A stretch of 64,000 nucleotides of DNA from Zea mays (Eukaryota > Streptophyta > Magnoliopsida > Poales > Poaceae). The translations under genes were made by a program, and so were the position numbers. How positions within the stretch are numbered: the first letter of the stretch is position 1; every line of letters begins with the position of its first letter. The stretch spans positions 77,354,207-77,418,206 of the forward strand of contig NC_050098.1 of assembly GCF_902167145.1 (NCBI RefSeq), read 5' to 3'. Shown here in pieces: positions 1 to 10,708 of this stretch. The notes under the pieces are model-generated. The model worked only from the letters and a program-made list of their open reading frames with translations, made no database searches and was not told where the DNA came from.

Positions 1-140
1 GTAATGTTATATATGTGAATAATGAAGACTTGTTCTTCATGGCCTTCGTCCGAAATTCGTTATCACTGAAAGAAGATAATGCTTCAAAGGACGAAGGTCC
101 TTAACATTTAACAATTGTGTTGCCTTGTTTTTGATTCACA
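1..140 (+). repeat. End of a Tat-type LTR, plus orientation
   Basis: The reverse complement of this stretch matches the outer end of the L2 LTR (about 3550-3680): both share the CTTCGTCC / GGACGAAGGT motifs and the AACAAGGCAACAC block. It therefore looks like the last 140 bp of an LTR of the same family in the opposite orientation, ending ...TTCACA at 140. No primer-binding site follows, so it is a 3' LTR or a solo LTR rather than a 5' LTR. The rest lies left of the window. Confidence 0.6.
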
Positions 141-441
141 GCAATCAAAAGCAAGTGGCTAGTAGTTATCTCTACATCTTTTTATTCTATGGACCTCCAA
201 AGTTCAGCAACTTCGTCTTGGAGAGTGGAAAGCTCCTTTTCCTCCTTCTCTAGTTGCATACTTAAGACCTTACTTAACATCAGTACCTACGACATCAAAA
301 TAAAAAAACAAACAAAAATGGTACCTCCCATTGAGGCGAGAGCTTGTCCTTGTCCTTGAGTTAGTAGGCTCCAGGGCGCATGATCTGGGCGATGATGTAA
401 GGTCCCTCCCATGGCGGCGAGAGCTCGTGCTTGTCCTTGGT
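141..441 (-). pseudogene. pol: Remnant of Tat-lineage pol C-terminus
   Basis: On the minus strand, positions about 414 to 364 encode WEGPYIIAQIMRPGAY, the typical integrase C-terminal stretch of Tat-type Ty3/gypsy polyproteins, preceded by a KDKHELSPP-like segment. A degraded second copy of the same short segment lies at about 333-375, so the tail has been duplicated locally. Further left on the minus strand a short acidic, coiled-coil-like open stretch ends near 157. No complete domain survives. This is older target DNA into which the LTR at 1-140 and L1 were inserted. I cannot say which element it came from. Confidence 0.5.
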
Positions 442-3400
442 TGTAACACCCTTAACTTGGGGGTATAAAATTTCTTTTGTAATATCCACCAAATTCAGGT
501 ATTACTCTCTCATTTCTTTGATTTCCTTCTCTTTTTGCTAAAAATGGAGAATTATTTTGTTTTATATTGGTGTAAGCCTAGTGGAATGAGCCCTAGAGGC
601 ACTTTGGTTATCGCATGAGCCCTAGAGGCACTTTGGTTGTCACATTCATGTCGTTGTATGGTGTTTCTTAGAGCAAAATATGTTTGAAACATCTTAGTAT
701 ATCCTATAGAAGCTCTCGGTAGATTTTCATATTTTTCAAAATATTTTTCTATTTTCTGGAAACAAAAATCTATTTATTTAAGGTACTTAAAAATGTTTTT
801 AGAAACTCTAAGTATATTTTCTGAGTTAATTAGGTGCCAAAATATTTATAGGAATTGTTCTAGAATTTTTAGAAGCACCTACAATATTTTGAGCACAAAA
901 TATGGATTTCTAGGCTTTTTTGAATTTTATAAATAGTAAAATCCGAATTTGACTCGAATTTTCATCTCGTCCGAACCCTATATATATATATGGTTGGCTT
1001 CTCCTCGTTGAGCTCTTTCTGAATCACGAAACCGTTTTGTCAGATACATTTCCCAGCTCCCGGAATTGCTCTCCAAAGTTCGGAGCGGTTCCAACTCTGG
1101 CGAACAATTACTCCCAATTCGTGCATCATTTGCGGAATCCGAGAGTACCGTTGTGTTCGTCTCATCGACGACTTCGTCATAGTGTGTCTGATTCATTGAT
1201 CGGACCTCTGAATCACCGTCAATCGATGATTTCCTCCTTCGCTCGGGCAAGGGTGACTTTTCCGATGAGCCTCCTCCATGGTTTTCAACCTAGTTCTTCG
1301 TTTTCTTCCCATCGAGGTTCCCCCTTGCCCTGCAGCCCCACCCCGGGCCCCTGCATGGCGGCGGCGGCCCGGTCGGTAGGCCAGCCGACCCCTCCCCTGG
1401 CCCCCGCGCGACCTCCCCCAGGCGCGGCCCCGCCCATGGGCGCGCCCGCCTCGGCGCGACGCGGTCGGCCCCTAGCGGCGGTGGCCAGCTGACCCGCCTG
1501 GCCGAGCCCCTTGCTCCTCCTCCCCCATGGATGTTCCTGCATGAGAGAGAGACGTGAAGAAGAAGATGACTAATTTGCCAAAATGCCCCTGTCAGATTTT
1601 GAAACCGTACGCAGGAATTTAGTCAAAATTAAAACAATGATAACTTTTGCGTTTTAAACCTGATTCAATCCGTTCAAGTTGCGTTAGATTCGTATTAAAA
1701 TTGTCTACATGTTAGGACTATTTTTCCTGTTATTGCACATTTTATTTAATTTGTTTAAACATTTGTTTGACCGATGGCTACTAGAACATCGTGTCAATTT
1801 AAAATCTATTTTTGGAATTTGAGTTGCTCATTTATAATTAGACACCAACATGGTTAACCTTAACTAAAATATTTATTATTAATAATTGTTTAGTTTAAAC
1901 ATGCTATCTATTTATTAGCCTTCGGTATTGTGTCGGCACGCACATCGTACGCGTGCTGTGCGCGTACCGTGCGCATGCGACCGTGCTGTTTCACGCGTTA
2001 CGTATTTCATCTCACTCCGCTAATTTGTCTCGCTTAGAGTCGCTAATTTATTTAAGTTACTTATTTAACTAAGAATTGTTAGTGTGGTATGCTAATTAAA
2101 ACTAGGTGATAACTCTATTTGCATTTAATAAATATCGATTAATATAATCATGTCAGACTAAATGTTATAATTAATACTTGTTTAGTGTAAACACGCTAAC
2201 TTCTCGACTGTAGCTCTGACTATCGTGTCTCCTTTCCTCGTGTGACCATAGTAGCGAGCTCTATTTCGTATTGCTCATTGTTATAATGTTTTATTTTGTA
2301 TGGTGTAATATTGTTATGCATTTATATGTTTGATTGTGTCTATTCCTATTCACTGTGCGTCGCGAATAGACTGTGATCTGTTTCCGAGCTTCGAGGAATC
2401 GACGGTCGAGCTTCAACGACCAAGTGATCAAGCTCTTCAGGTTCTACGGGATTGAAGATCCTGAGCATCTGTTTGGTGAAGGCAAGTGTCCTCTGACCAT
2501 TATGTCCCATTTACTTTATAATTCACTATCTCGCATACCATGATCAACCTAAGGATTGACTATTATTCTGTTTTCCTGTCCTTGTTTAACCTTTGGGAAT
2601 TGGTCATTATGATTAGTATTATGCTACTGCTTTAATTTAATCAATGAACATGTGATGAGAATAATTATGATACGATGATGTTATTCGAGATATGATGATG
2701 AACTTGTGATACTGTAGGGGACTCGAACTATTTGCCAAGTACCTCTCCGTAAGGACCTGTTCGCTGGATTACCACCCGAGAAAACTGTGCAACCATAAGG
2801 GTGGTATGAGATGCCCTTAGCTCATTAATTAGAGGAACTAGAGGTGTAGTTTGCTTCGCCGTTGTGCCGTCAATGTGGTTCGGTCATAGGTACTTGCTCT
2901 GCGGAGGCTGGGTGCTGTTGTTGTTCACTCTTCCTATGGGGAGATGTACTGTGTTTATCAAACTGGAGAAACCTAATGGGCGGCTATGACCTCTAGGGAA
3001 TCCTTGTAAAAGCTACGTAGTGAAACCCTGCCAATTCACCTTGGAAGTGATCAATGTGGAGTCATGATCCCCGGGCAGAACGGGAATCACGGCTCATGGG
3101 TAAAGTGTGCGACCTCTGCAGAGGAATGAAACTGATATATCAACCGTGCTCACGGTTATGAGTGGCCTTGAGAGCTCTTTTGATTAGAGATACAGATGAT
3201 CTAAGATACAATGGTTCTATTAATGGTTTTGGTCCGATGATGATAATTATGTTGCTCGATGAGGAAATGATTCATGTGTTGGTTATTGCTAAAACTTGGC
3301 TTCTATTAACGATAAATACATGACCAACTAAAAGCAACTACTTTGAGCTTAACTCCACATAAAGCTAGTCCACCTCAACCAAACGGAACATTTGCTAAGT

Positions 3401-3549
3401 ACGTTGATGTGTACTCACCCTTGCTTTCACAAAACACCAGGCTGCCTTTGGTACAATCTATGCTTAGGTAAAGAAGAAGAAGAAGGTGTCGAGGCAGATC
3501 TCCTGGAGTTCCATAACTTCGACGATGTTGTGGACTTGTTCTCAAATGC
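442..3549 (+). repeat. L1: long chromovirus-type LTR, 3' end missing
   Basis: Begins TGTAACACCC, the start used by the other chromovirus LTRs here. It contains blocks that align by eye with the L4 LTR, including the ACCACCCGRGAAAAC segment near 2772 and the GTGCTCACGGTYATGAG segment near 3147. About 3.1 kb is present. The final couple of hundred bases and the terminal CA are absent because L2 is inserted at 3550. The 1320-1500 portion is very GC-rich. No coding capacity of its own is supported; the open frame at 1037-1492 lies in the presumed transcribed leader and matches nothing I recognise. A GC-type donor motif lies at 2482. Confidence 0.6.
979..991 (+). promoter_or_regulatory. Probable TATA box of L1 LTR
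   Basis: A CTATATATATATATGG run lies about 540 bp into the LTR, directly upstream of the GC-rich leader. That is the position expected for the U3/R boundary. It could also be a simple TA repeat. Confidence 0.45.
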
Positions 3550-4196
3550 TATGAATTAAGAACAAGGCAACACAAATGTTAATGGTTAAAGACCTTCGTC
3601 CTTCGAAGCATTATCTCCCTTAGGATATAATGATCTTCAAACGAAGGTCATGAAGGGTATACCTTCATCATCTCAATACATAATGAAAAGTAGGATCATA
3701 TGACACATATAAATAAAACATGTATAATCATATGATATCATGAGACTATTTATATTCTCATTATATAATCATGAATAAACATCAACAATATTGAATTACA
3801 TTTATACCTTCGGCTTGACAGAAGGTGAGAATCCAAGTGTGACGTGCGAGTGAATACAAGTCAGCGTGAACAGTACGGTGCTGCTGTTCATCTATTTATA
3901 GGCACATGACGTAGCCTGTGTAAAATTACATCCATGCCCTTAACATTTACTATTTACTAAGGGGTAATCTATCGAGGACTAGACAACCTTTTCCCCTTTA
4001 AGTCGGTTTCATTCTCCACCGCTAAGCCGAAGCTTCTCCATATATATCTTTGGAACTGGTTCATCTTCCTCCCAGACCGCGCTTTTCATATCGTGTACAC
4101 CTTCATCCCTAGGCCGAAGGTCCCTTTGAGTATATTATACTTGGAAAACATGTTAGTCGTGTTTTTGAGGACCTTCGGAAGATGAAGGCCCCAACA
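3550..4196 (-). repeat. L2 3' LTR (647 bp)
   Basis: In element orientation it starts TGTTGGGGCCTTC at 4196 and ends near 3550, where a TATGAAT sequence appears in place of the TGTGAAT seen (as reverse complement) at the other copy's end at 140. It is rich in CTTCGG/CCGAAG motifs shared with the internal region. A TATA-like element lies at 3891-3901 on the minus strand. There is no ORF. Confidence 0.65.
3891..3901 (-). promoter_or_regulatory. Probable TATA box of L2 LTR
   Basis: Reverse complement reads GCCTATAAATAGA, a strong plant TATA box, about 300 bp into the 647-bp LTR in element orientation. It would drive the genomic RNA leftwards. Confidence 0.6.
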
Positions 4197-4210
4197 GTAG
4201 CCCCTCGCAG
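4197..4210 (-). other. L2 polypurine tract
   Basis: Reverse complement reads CTGCGAGGGGCTAC directly before the LTR start TGTTGGGG. The same GGGGCTAC arrangement precedes the L7 3' LTR, which supports orientation and family. Confidence 0.6.
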
Positions 4211-4354
4211 TATTAATTTGTTCTTGTGACAACGAATTCAGACTACGATGTGAACTAAGGCCGGAAGCCGAAGGTCCGAAAAAACACCTTCCCTTCGCTA
4301 GAATAGCGAAAGTCAATGACAAATGGGGCCCGCCAAGTTGCAATGCACTAGGCA

Positions 4355-4363
4355 TATAAATAG
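4355..4363 (+). promoter_or_regulatory. Internal plus-strand TATA box for antisense gene
   Basis: CATATAAATAGAAGCCC is a near-ideal plant core promoter on the strand opposite to the element's genomic RNA. It lies about 140 bp upstream of the accessory-gene ATG at 4499. A transcription start near 4385 would give a leader of roughly 110 nt. It lies just inside the polypurine tract, outside the LTR. Confidence 0.6.
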
Positions 4364-6555
4364 AAGCCCACAGCGGCGACATTTGATGTGCCATTTCTGT
4401 TGCTTGCATTATTTTCCAGATTTTAGACTCTTACTTGTTAATTCTTGTCTGATTTTCGAGCTTCGTCTTAAAGACGAGTTTGTTCCGTGTTCGAAGAGAT
4501 GTCTGAGGAGAAGAAGATATCCGAGGAGGAGAAGATGTATGAGGAGAAGAAGGTTGAAGATTCTTTTATTGCTGGGTTTTACGAATCCATGGCAAAAACA
4601 AATACGGAGAAAATCACAAAGGAGATAATGGCAGATTTATCTGAAGATTCTGATGATAGTGATGAATTTGCTATGGAGAGTGGAGATGAAGATTCTGAGG
4701 ACCGGCCCTGGCGACCAAGAGATACCATCTTCGGAAATTTGACAATTAAGCAAAGTCATGTTGACACTATGAGGGGAAGATACTTTCGTGACATGTCTAT
4801 TATGAGAGTTGGAGGAGACAGCACTGCCCCCGCTCCTAAAGAAAATGAGGTGGTTATTTACAAAAGCTTTTTGAAGGCGGGTCTTCGGTTCCCGTTTAGC
4901 AGATTCTTGGTTGAAGTGCTAAAGATATTTTAGATCTTTCTTCATCAACTTACTCCCGAAGCTATAATTAGGATGAGTTTGTTTGTTTGGGCTGTAAGAA
5001 GCCAAGGGTTGGAACCGAGCGCGAAGTGTTTTTGCAGTATGCATGAATTTTTGTACGAGACGAAGGCCACCGGCAAGGAGCAGTATCACAACAACTTCGG
5101 TTTTTATGGATTCATTGCTCGCTCTAATGCAAGCTACTTGCTTCCAACATACCGGAAAAGATGGCCCGGGGCCTGGATGGAGGAATGGTTTTATGTTAAG
5201 AATAATCTGATTGAGAGGGAGGATATTAAGGAAATTATCCAGCGCCCCATCTGGTCTTGCTTTGGCCTTCGAAGGCCGATGGTGGCTATTGAAAGTGATG
5301 CCAAAGCGTGTCAGAAAGCTTTTTGCAATGTCTGTGTTTTCATTGGCACGAGAGATATAATCCAAGAGCACATAGCCTATAGGGTGTGGCCACTTGTGGA
5401 TAGCTGGGCGATGCCGAAGGAGACTACTGCTGAATCCAGCGAAGATGGATTAGTTCGATTGAAATATACCTTTAGATACAGAGAAAATTTTGATGAAACA
5501 AATGATGACTGATTGAAATGCATTGAGGCTACTAGCGACGAGTTGCTTGGGTCGTATACCAGGGCCGAAGATGATGCCTTGTCCTCGGCCTTCGGGGGTC
5601 GAGGCAAGAAAAGATTGAACAGAGTTTTTGATGCATTTGGCTTCATATATCCTGATTACTGCTACCCCTTGAGAAGGTAAGGAAAAAAGAGGAAAACTGC
5701 CGCTTTGGCCACCACTGTTGTGCCAAAGGGCAAGAAAATAAAGGTTTTGACCCACCGGCCTCGATATATTGAAACGGTCGTAGTGCCTGAATTTGGTGAA
5801 GGGACCTCCTCCGCTACCGAAGCAAAACAGGCTACTCCTGCTAAGGCTGAAACAAAGGATCAAATGCAGCGCCGAAGATGCCTATAGTCGGGTCAGCCGA
5901 AGCCAAAGATGATGTGGCCAAAGAGCTAGAATTAGAAAAAGTAGTGATGCTGCCAAAAATTCTGAGCCCACCGATGGAGGCAGAATTGCCGAAGGTGACA
6001 AAGGCTCCTGCCACAATTCCCAAGAGAAGGAGAATGGCTAGCGTGTTAGACGCTGTCATTGAAACCACAAAAGCATTAACTCCTGCTCCCACGAAAAAAG
6101 TTGCCGAAGCTGCTACAACCGAGGCTGAAGTCAAAGCTGTGCCTTTAGTGTCTGTTGATACAAAACCTGCTGCAACTGATGAAGGGGCCGAGCAAGAATC
6201 TCTAGGGTTTGGCATAACTATGGAGAAAGAAATAGCCGAAGAAGCTAAATTTCCTGGTCCCGAAGCTCTGTTCGAGAATCATGACTTTATTATTCGTCAT
6301 GCTTCAGGCAAGAGGTTATATGAAGGAGAGATTGCAGAAGCTAATCATTATGCCCGAAAGCTGAAATACCCAAAAGGGGCCTTGGTGTTCAATGACACAG
6401 ATGAAGATGATTTCCTGTACTGTCTCCCGGACAACAAAGAGATATCTGTCTGCCGGGAGATGGCTAAAAGTATGGGATTCCCGAAGCTCGAGATAGGCCT
6501 TTCCGCCATGCCAAAGGATGATCTTGCGGACAGCCTTGCATACAACAACCTGAAG

Positions 6556-6640
6556 GTATAGAATTCGAAAACTTAAAGTTTAAGAATTTGGGAATGAAGC
6601 TTTTATTCTCATGCTAAACCTTTATCCTTCTTTTTCGCAG
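6556..6640 (+). other. Intron in the L2 accessory gene
   Basis: The donor AAG|GTATAG and the acceptor TTCTTTTTCGCAG| flank 85 bp. A CTAAAC branch-like site lies near 6614 and the acceptor end is T-rich. Removing it keeps phase 0 between ...NNLK and GLILSN..., whereas reading through hits a stop within two codons. Confidence 0.75.
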
Positions 6641-7332
6641 GGCTTAATTCTGAGCAATGCCCTGAGGGCTCAAAAGAATGCGGAGGATGAAAGCTGCACG
6701 ATAGCTCTTGGCAACCTTCGATCAGAAGTGATTCAGCTGAGAAACGAAGCCCTGGAGAAGGACAAAATTCTAATTTCATTGGTGAGCAAAGTGAAGGAAG
6801 ATGAGGCTAGATACAACGGCCAGGCCGAAGCTCATAAAGCTGAGGTTGAAGACCTTCAGAAACAACTTGCCGAAGCCAACGAAAATTGTGCGGTCGCAAA
6901 GGCTAGCCAGGAAATTAGCGAATGGTGGAAGACCAAGCTAGAGAAAAATATTGAGGAGCTTCGTGAATACAAGGAAAGATGTTTTGAAAAATCCTTGGAT
7001 TGCGTGAAGAAACTAAAAACTAGCTTTTCCAAAGTGGGAGCTTATTCCTCTGAGGAAAATTTTATCCGAGGCGACCCCGAGGGCGTCATTGAATGGATAA
7101 GTGGGGAAGCCGAAGCTTTCGAGGAAATCTTGAGTGATCGCGGGGATATTTGTGCTTTCTCCTGCGCTCGGGGAATCGCAGCTATTCTGGAGAAGGATGG
7201 GTGTGATCACGTCAAAGCTACAGCTCAAGCCAAAGCCACCTTCTCTATAGACAACACAAAAGACCCTTTAGCCGAAGCGACTTTGGTGGGCAGAAAGGTT
7301 TATTCTGATGTCTGGGTGCACGGTGGCCGAGA

Positions 7333-7337
7333 ATTGG
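7333..7337. repeat. Target-site duplication of L3, left (ATTGG)
   Basis: ATTGG immediately precedes the TGTCACACC terminus at 7338 and is repeated at 29504-29508 after the ...GGTGTTACA terminus. Joining the flanks across one copy restores the accessory-gene frame. Confidence 0.9.
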
Positions 7338-10300
7338 TGTCACACCAGGCTTTAAGGAACAAAGCCAGGTGCATCTCATACATGCGCCAAGAAGACAACA
7401 TATATAATAACAAAGTGTATAGAGATAAATGTCACAATAATCAGAGTATTTATTACATAGCGGAAGTCTTATTACAAAATAAAAGATAAATATAAAATGA
7501 AATAAGGATCGTCATTGGCGCCAATGTCAACGAGAAACGCCACCTAGATCAGATCAAACTCCTCGCCTTGTGGCTCCTCCTGAACCACCTGTTCTTCTTC
7601 TATGGGGGGTGTGAGACAGCAAGGGTGAGCTCACACATGATCATAGCTCAACAAGTTGTGGGGAACCAGTGGACATGAACTCACAAAGGTGGGAGTTCAT
7701 GTGATGTGTAAGGCTAATCAACAACAGGGGTTAAAGCTGAGCATTGCTTTTAAGTAGTTGGTCAAAATTTTATTAGCAGTTACTAAATGTAAGTAAATAC
7801 CAAACCTTAAATAAAGTAATAGAACAAAATTAATAATAAACCCATGCAATGCAAATGACAAATTGAATTTAAGTTCCATAATTTAATCATCAGAGAGTCC
7901 TGAGCTGCTCATGACCGTGAGCTCGACTAGTATACCAGTTTTACACTCTACAGAGGTTGTACCCTGTACCCACAAGTCATGTTACCCATTTGCCAAGGGG
8001 TCGTGACTCCCATACACCTTTACCAAGGAAGCGAGGTAGGGCAACACTACGAGGCCTTTACAAAGTTCCACTAGCTTCCGACAACCCGCTACAGTTTATG
8101 GGAAGCGCAGCAAAATCAACCCGAGAACCTCCTTGCATGCAACCCCCCTACTGCCCTTGCCCCTTTCGGGTAAGGTAGTCTTCCACTAGCTTTCCTAATT
8201 AGTCAGCCAAGGGCGTCCCATTAAGCCCTTGTGGTGGCACGTGTTTCTCAAGTTAAGCTCCATGTTACAATTAACATTAATGATCTTGACATGAACATAA
8301 ATAGAATAACAAAATAACTAGAACATGGATATAACAAAATATTATCCCAAAACCATGTCAAGCAATAGCAAAACTACCCAAGTGATTCAGGGATAACAAG
8401 GTAAAGAGATAAACAATCTAGGGTGACCTATCGGGTCCCATCAAAATTAACCTATGCATGAATAAGTGATATTAAAGAACATTATTGGGTAAAAAGTGGT
8501 CAAGGGCACAACTTGCCTCCAATGAGCTCCTGCTCAGCAGTCTCCACCAGCTGAACCCCAGGATCCTCTGTGACTTGCTCGTCTACTCGCATCAACACAA
8601 TACATACATAGTATAGAAAAAATTAACATCACACCAAATAGGTAAATAAAATATACAATAAAAATCTACACATTAAAATAAGAACCTAGGAACAGGAATC
8701 ATTAATTTTGGAGTTAAGGATTTTAAGTTATGAATTTCCAAAGGTTTAATGTGCTTGAAATGGAATTAAATGAGAATTTAATTTTCTTACTGTTTTCATG
8801 CCCAAAACAGAGACTCTAAGTGATAGAGAATAATATTACAAAATTTTAGAAACTGACATAAAGTGGTTTGGAGTTCATATAAATTTTCTATGAATTATTG
8901 AAGTTCTAGTAATTGTTTTCCTATTAAAAATCTATTTTCCAATTTATTTATTCAATTCCAAGCTGCACTGGACCGGGCCTCATTTTCCAGGAAAGTCAGG
9001 GGCTCTGGCGCAAAATAACCCAGACACAGCGCACAATTATATAGGACAGCGGGTTTGTTTCCAGAAAGTCTGAGGTTTCTTAAGTAAAATGTCCCTGTGA
9101 AGGGGGTATCGCTTGATCTCAGCCGTCGGATTAGGAACCAGCGAATCTGATTAGATCTACGAATCACGCGACTCCGCACCCGACATCAACTGTCCGATCG
9201 CAAGCCTACGCTCTGGATTCAAAATAGCCTAAACCAACCCATTGCCCGTGCGATCAGAATCTTATGGTCCAGATCTAAATCGCGAAGGGGTATCCTACAA
9301 TCTAATCCTGACCGCGGAGTCCAGGATGGACGGTCGAGGGCAGTCTTCCCCAACTCGACCCCGGCAGTGGCGGAGCACCAGCCCCGGCACGGCGGCGCCA
9401 TGGCCGGGACATTCCAAAGCACAGTACCGCGCGCAACGCACGGATCCGAGATGCTCTAATCGATGCCCTAAACAAAATGAATGCGATGAACGTGAACTTA
9501 CCCCGCAATACGACGCAGAAAGTCTTGGCCACGGCGAGCGGCGGATCTTCCTCGACAGTGACAAATTCATGGGCTCCCTGGTGTCGATTCCGCCCGACGA
9601 GCCTGGGTATACCAACAACGAGTTGGCCCGAAGCGCTCCGGACCAAATGGATGGCTCAACGGCGGCAGTGGCGAGGTAGTGCTGAGATGCAGGGTCGTCA
9701 GTAATGGCGCGTCCGCTCCAAGTCACCCTCTCACACGGCAGCATGGTGTTGGCAGGTCACGGGTGGATAGGGGTGGAGTAGAGCACACTACGCACCCATA
9801 TAGGCCAGGCCGAGCGTTTCGGAACCAGGTAACGAACCCCCGAGATCAAGGCGTAGCTCCGCCATCCTCACGCTGTATTTTGGAGTCGTTCCGCAGAGCC
9901 GACGCGTGTGGGGAGAGAGGTTGGTGCTGACATGGCGGCCCCACACGTTGGAGGACGCGGTCGATGGCTCAGTTCCGCGACGCGCTGAACCCATGGGCCC
10001 GCATGATAGTCAAACGGCCAGGCGAGTGGTGGACTCCCGCTTGGGCCGCATGGTGAGAGCAAGATGGGCCGAGAACGAAGAAATGAACCCATACTGGTAT
10101 ATCCTTTCCCTTTTATTTTTCTTTTTATTTTCCCTTCTCTTTATTCACAATTCAAATTTGAATTTGAATTTGGTTATGAAGTTCACCCTTGATTAAAAAC
10201 GTATTGATTCATACATTTGTAGAAGGCAATTATATTCCTATTCATGTATTTATTTTTATCTTATTTGAATCTCTAGTTTGAATTTGAATCTTTTTGTGGA

Positions 10301-10668
10301 CTTAACCTTTGAGTCAAATATTCAAAATCCAATATGTATAAGAATAATATATATGTTTTTATACTTATTTTTATTCACCTATTAATTTCTGTCCTTCTCT
10401 CTTTTCTCAATTCTAGGATTTATTTGTGAATTTAAATCCCCATTTGGATATTTAACATATTTCTTTTTACATTATTGTAATACTGTCACAAAAATGCACA
10501 CAAAAATAAAATCCCAGCATGATGCATGTATTATCTTTGGGTATTTCTTGTTAATTATGTATTTGTGTAAGTAATGTGTTCATGGGAAATGATAAACATG
10601 GGTAACACATATAGATATAGAGTAATATACTCTCTCTTTTTAGCCTTTCATACAAAGTGGGTGTTACA
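7338..10668 (-). repeat. L3 3' LTR
   Basis: Runs from TGTCACACC at 7338 to GTGTTACA at 10668 on the plus strand. It matches 26145-29503 throughout by eye, apart from scattered substitutions and one 33-bp deletion near 8106, which sits between short GC repeats. Open frames at about 9242-10196 are in the LTR and unsupported as genes. A TATA-like CCTATATGGG lies at about 9797-9806 on the minus strand. Confidence 0.85.
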
Positions 10669-10686
10669 AATCCTCCCCCCCCCTTA
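10669..10686 (-). other. L3 polypurine tract
   Basis: Reverse complement reads AAGGGGGGGGGGAGGATT directly before the LTR start TGTAACACC, and follows the pol stop and the CTCGAGGACGAGATT motif typical of grass gypsy elements. The G-run is longer than in L4 (six Gs). Confidence 0.85.
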
Positions 10687-10708
10687 AAAAGAATCTCGTC
10701 CTCGAGAT

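Larger units (their letters stand above)
4499..7337 (+). pseudogene. Antisense accessory gene of L2, 5' portion (PF04195-like)
   Basis: Translation begins at ATG 4499; the frame is open from GTG 4487, but ATG is the likelier start. Residues about 1-70 are charged and Glu/Lys-rich. The next ~270 residues match the 'putative gypsy type transposon' domain (Pfam PF04195, old name Transposase_28), with the landmarks WAVRSQGLEP, KRWPG, EWFYVKN, IGTRD, QEHIA and VWPL. A lysine- and alanine-rich linker follows, then, after an 85-bp intron at 6556-6640, a long coiled-coil region (about 6641-7000) and a C-terminal globular part. In-frame stops occur near 4931, 5511 and 5680 and a frameshift near 5865, so this copy is dead. 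L3 splits it at 7337. The molecular function of the family is not known to me. Despite the old name I see no evidence that it is a transposase. Confidence 0.65.

Noticed and set aside
1037..1492. 151-codon plus-strand ORF in L1
   Set aside because: It lies in the GC-rich leader of an LTR, matches no domain I know, and runs into low-complexity Pro/Ala/Arg sequence.
5878..6561. Independent host gene
   Set aside because: It is in phase with the rest of the accessory gene after one frameshift, and the next exon follows through a clear intron.
4499..7337. DNA transposase, from the old name Transposase_28 of the domain
   Set aside because: The surrounding LTR, polypurine tract and gag show it is an accessory ORF of a Ty3/gypsy element; no DDE motif or terminal inverted repeats are seen.
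9242..10196. Several LTR ORFs on both strands as genes
   Set aside because: They overlap each other on both strands in a GC-rich LTR and most have no conservation between L3 and L4; only the FLDGDKF segment is kept as a finding.
10671..10682. Poly-C run as an assembly artefact
   Set aside because: It is the complement of the polypurine tract, only longer than in L4.
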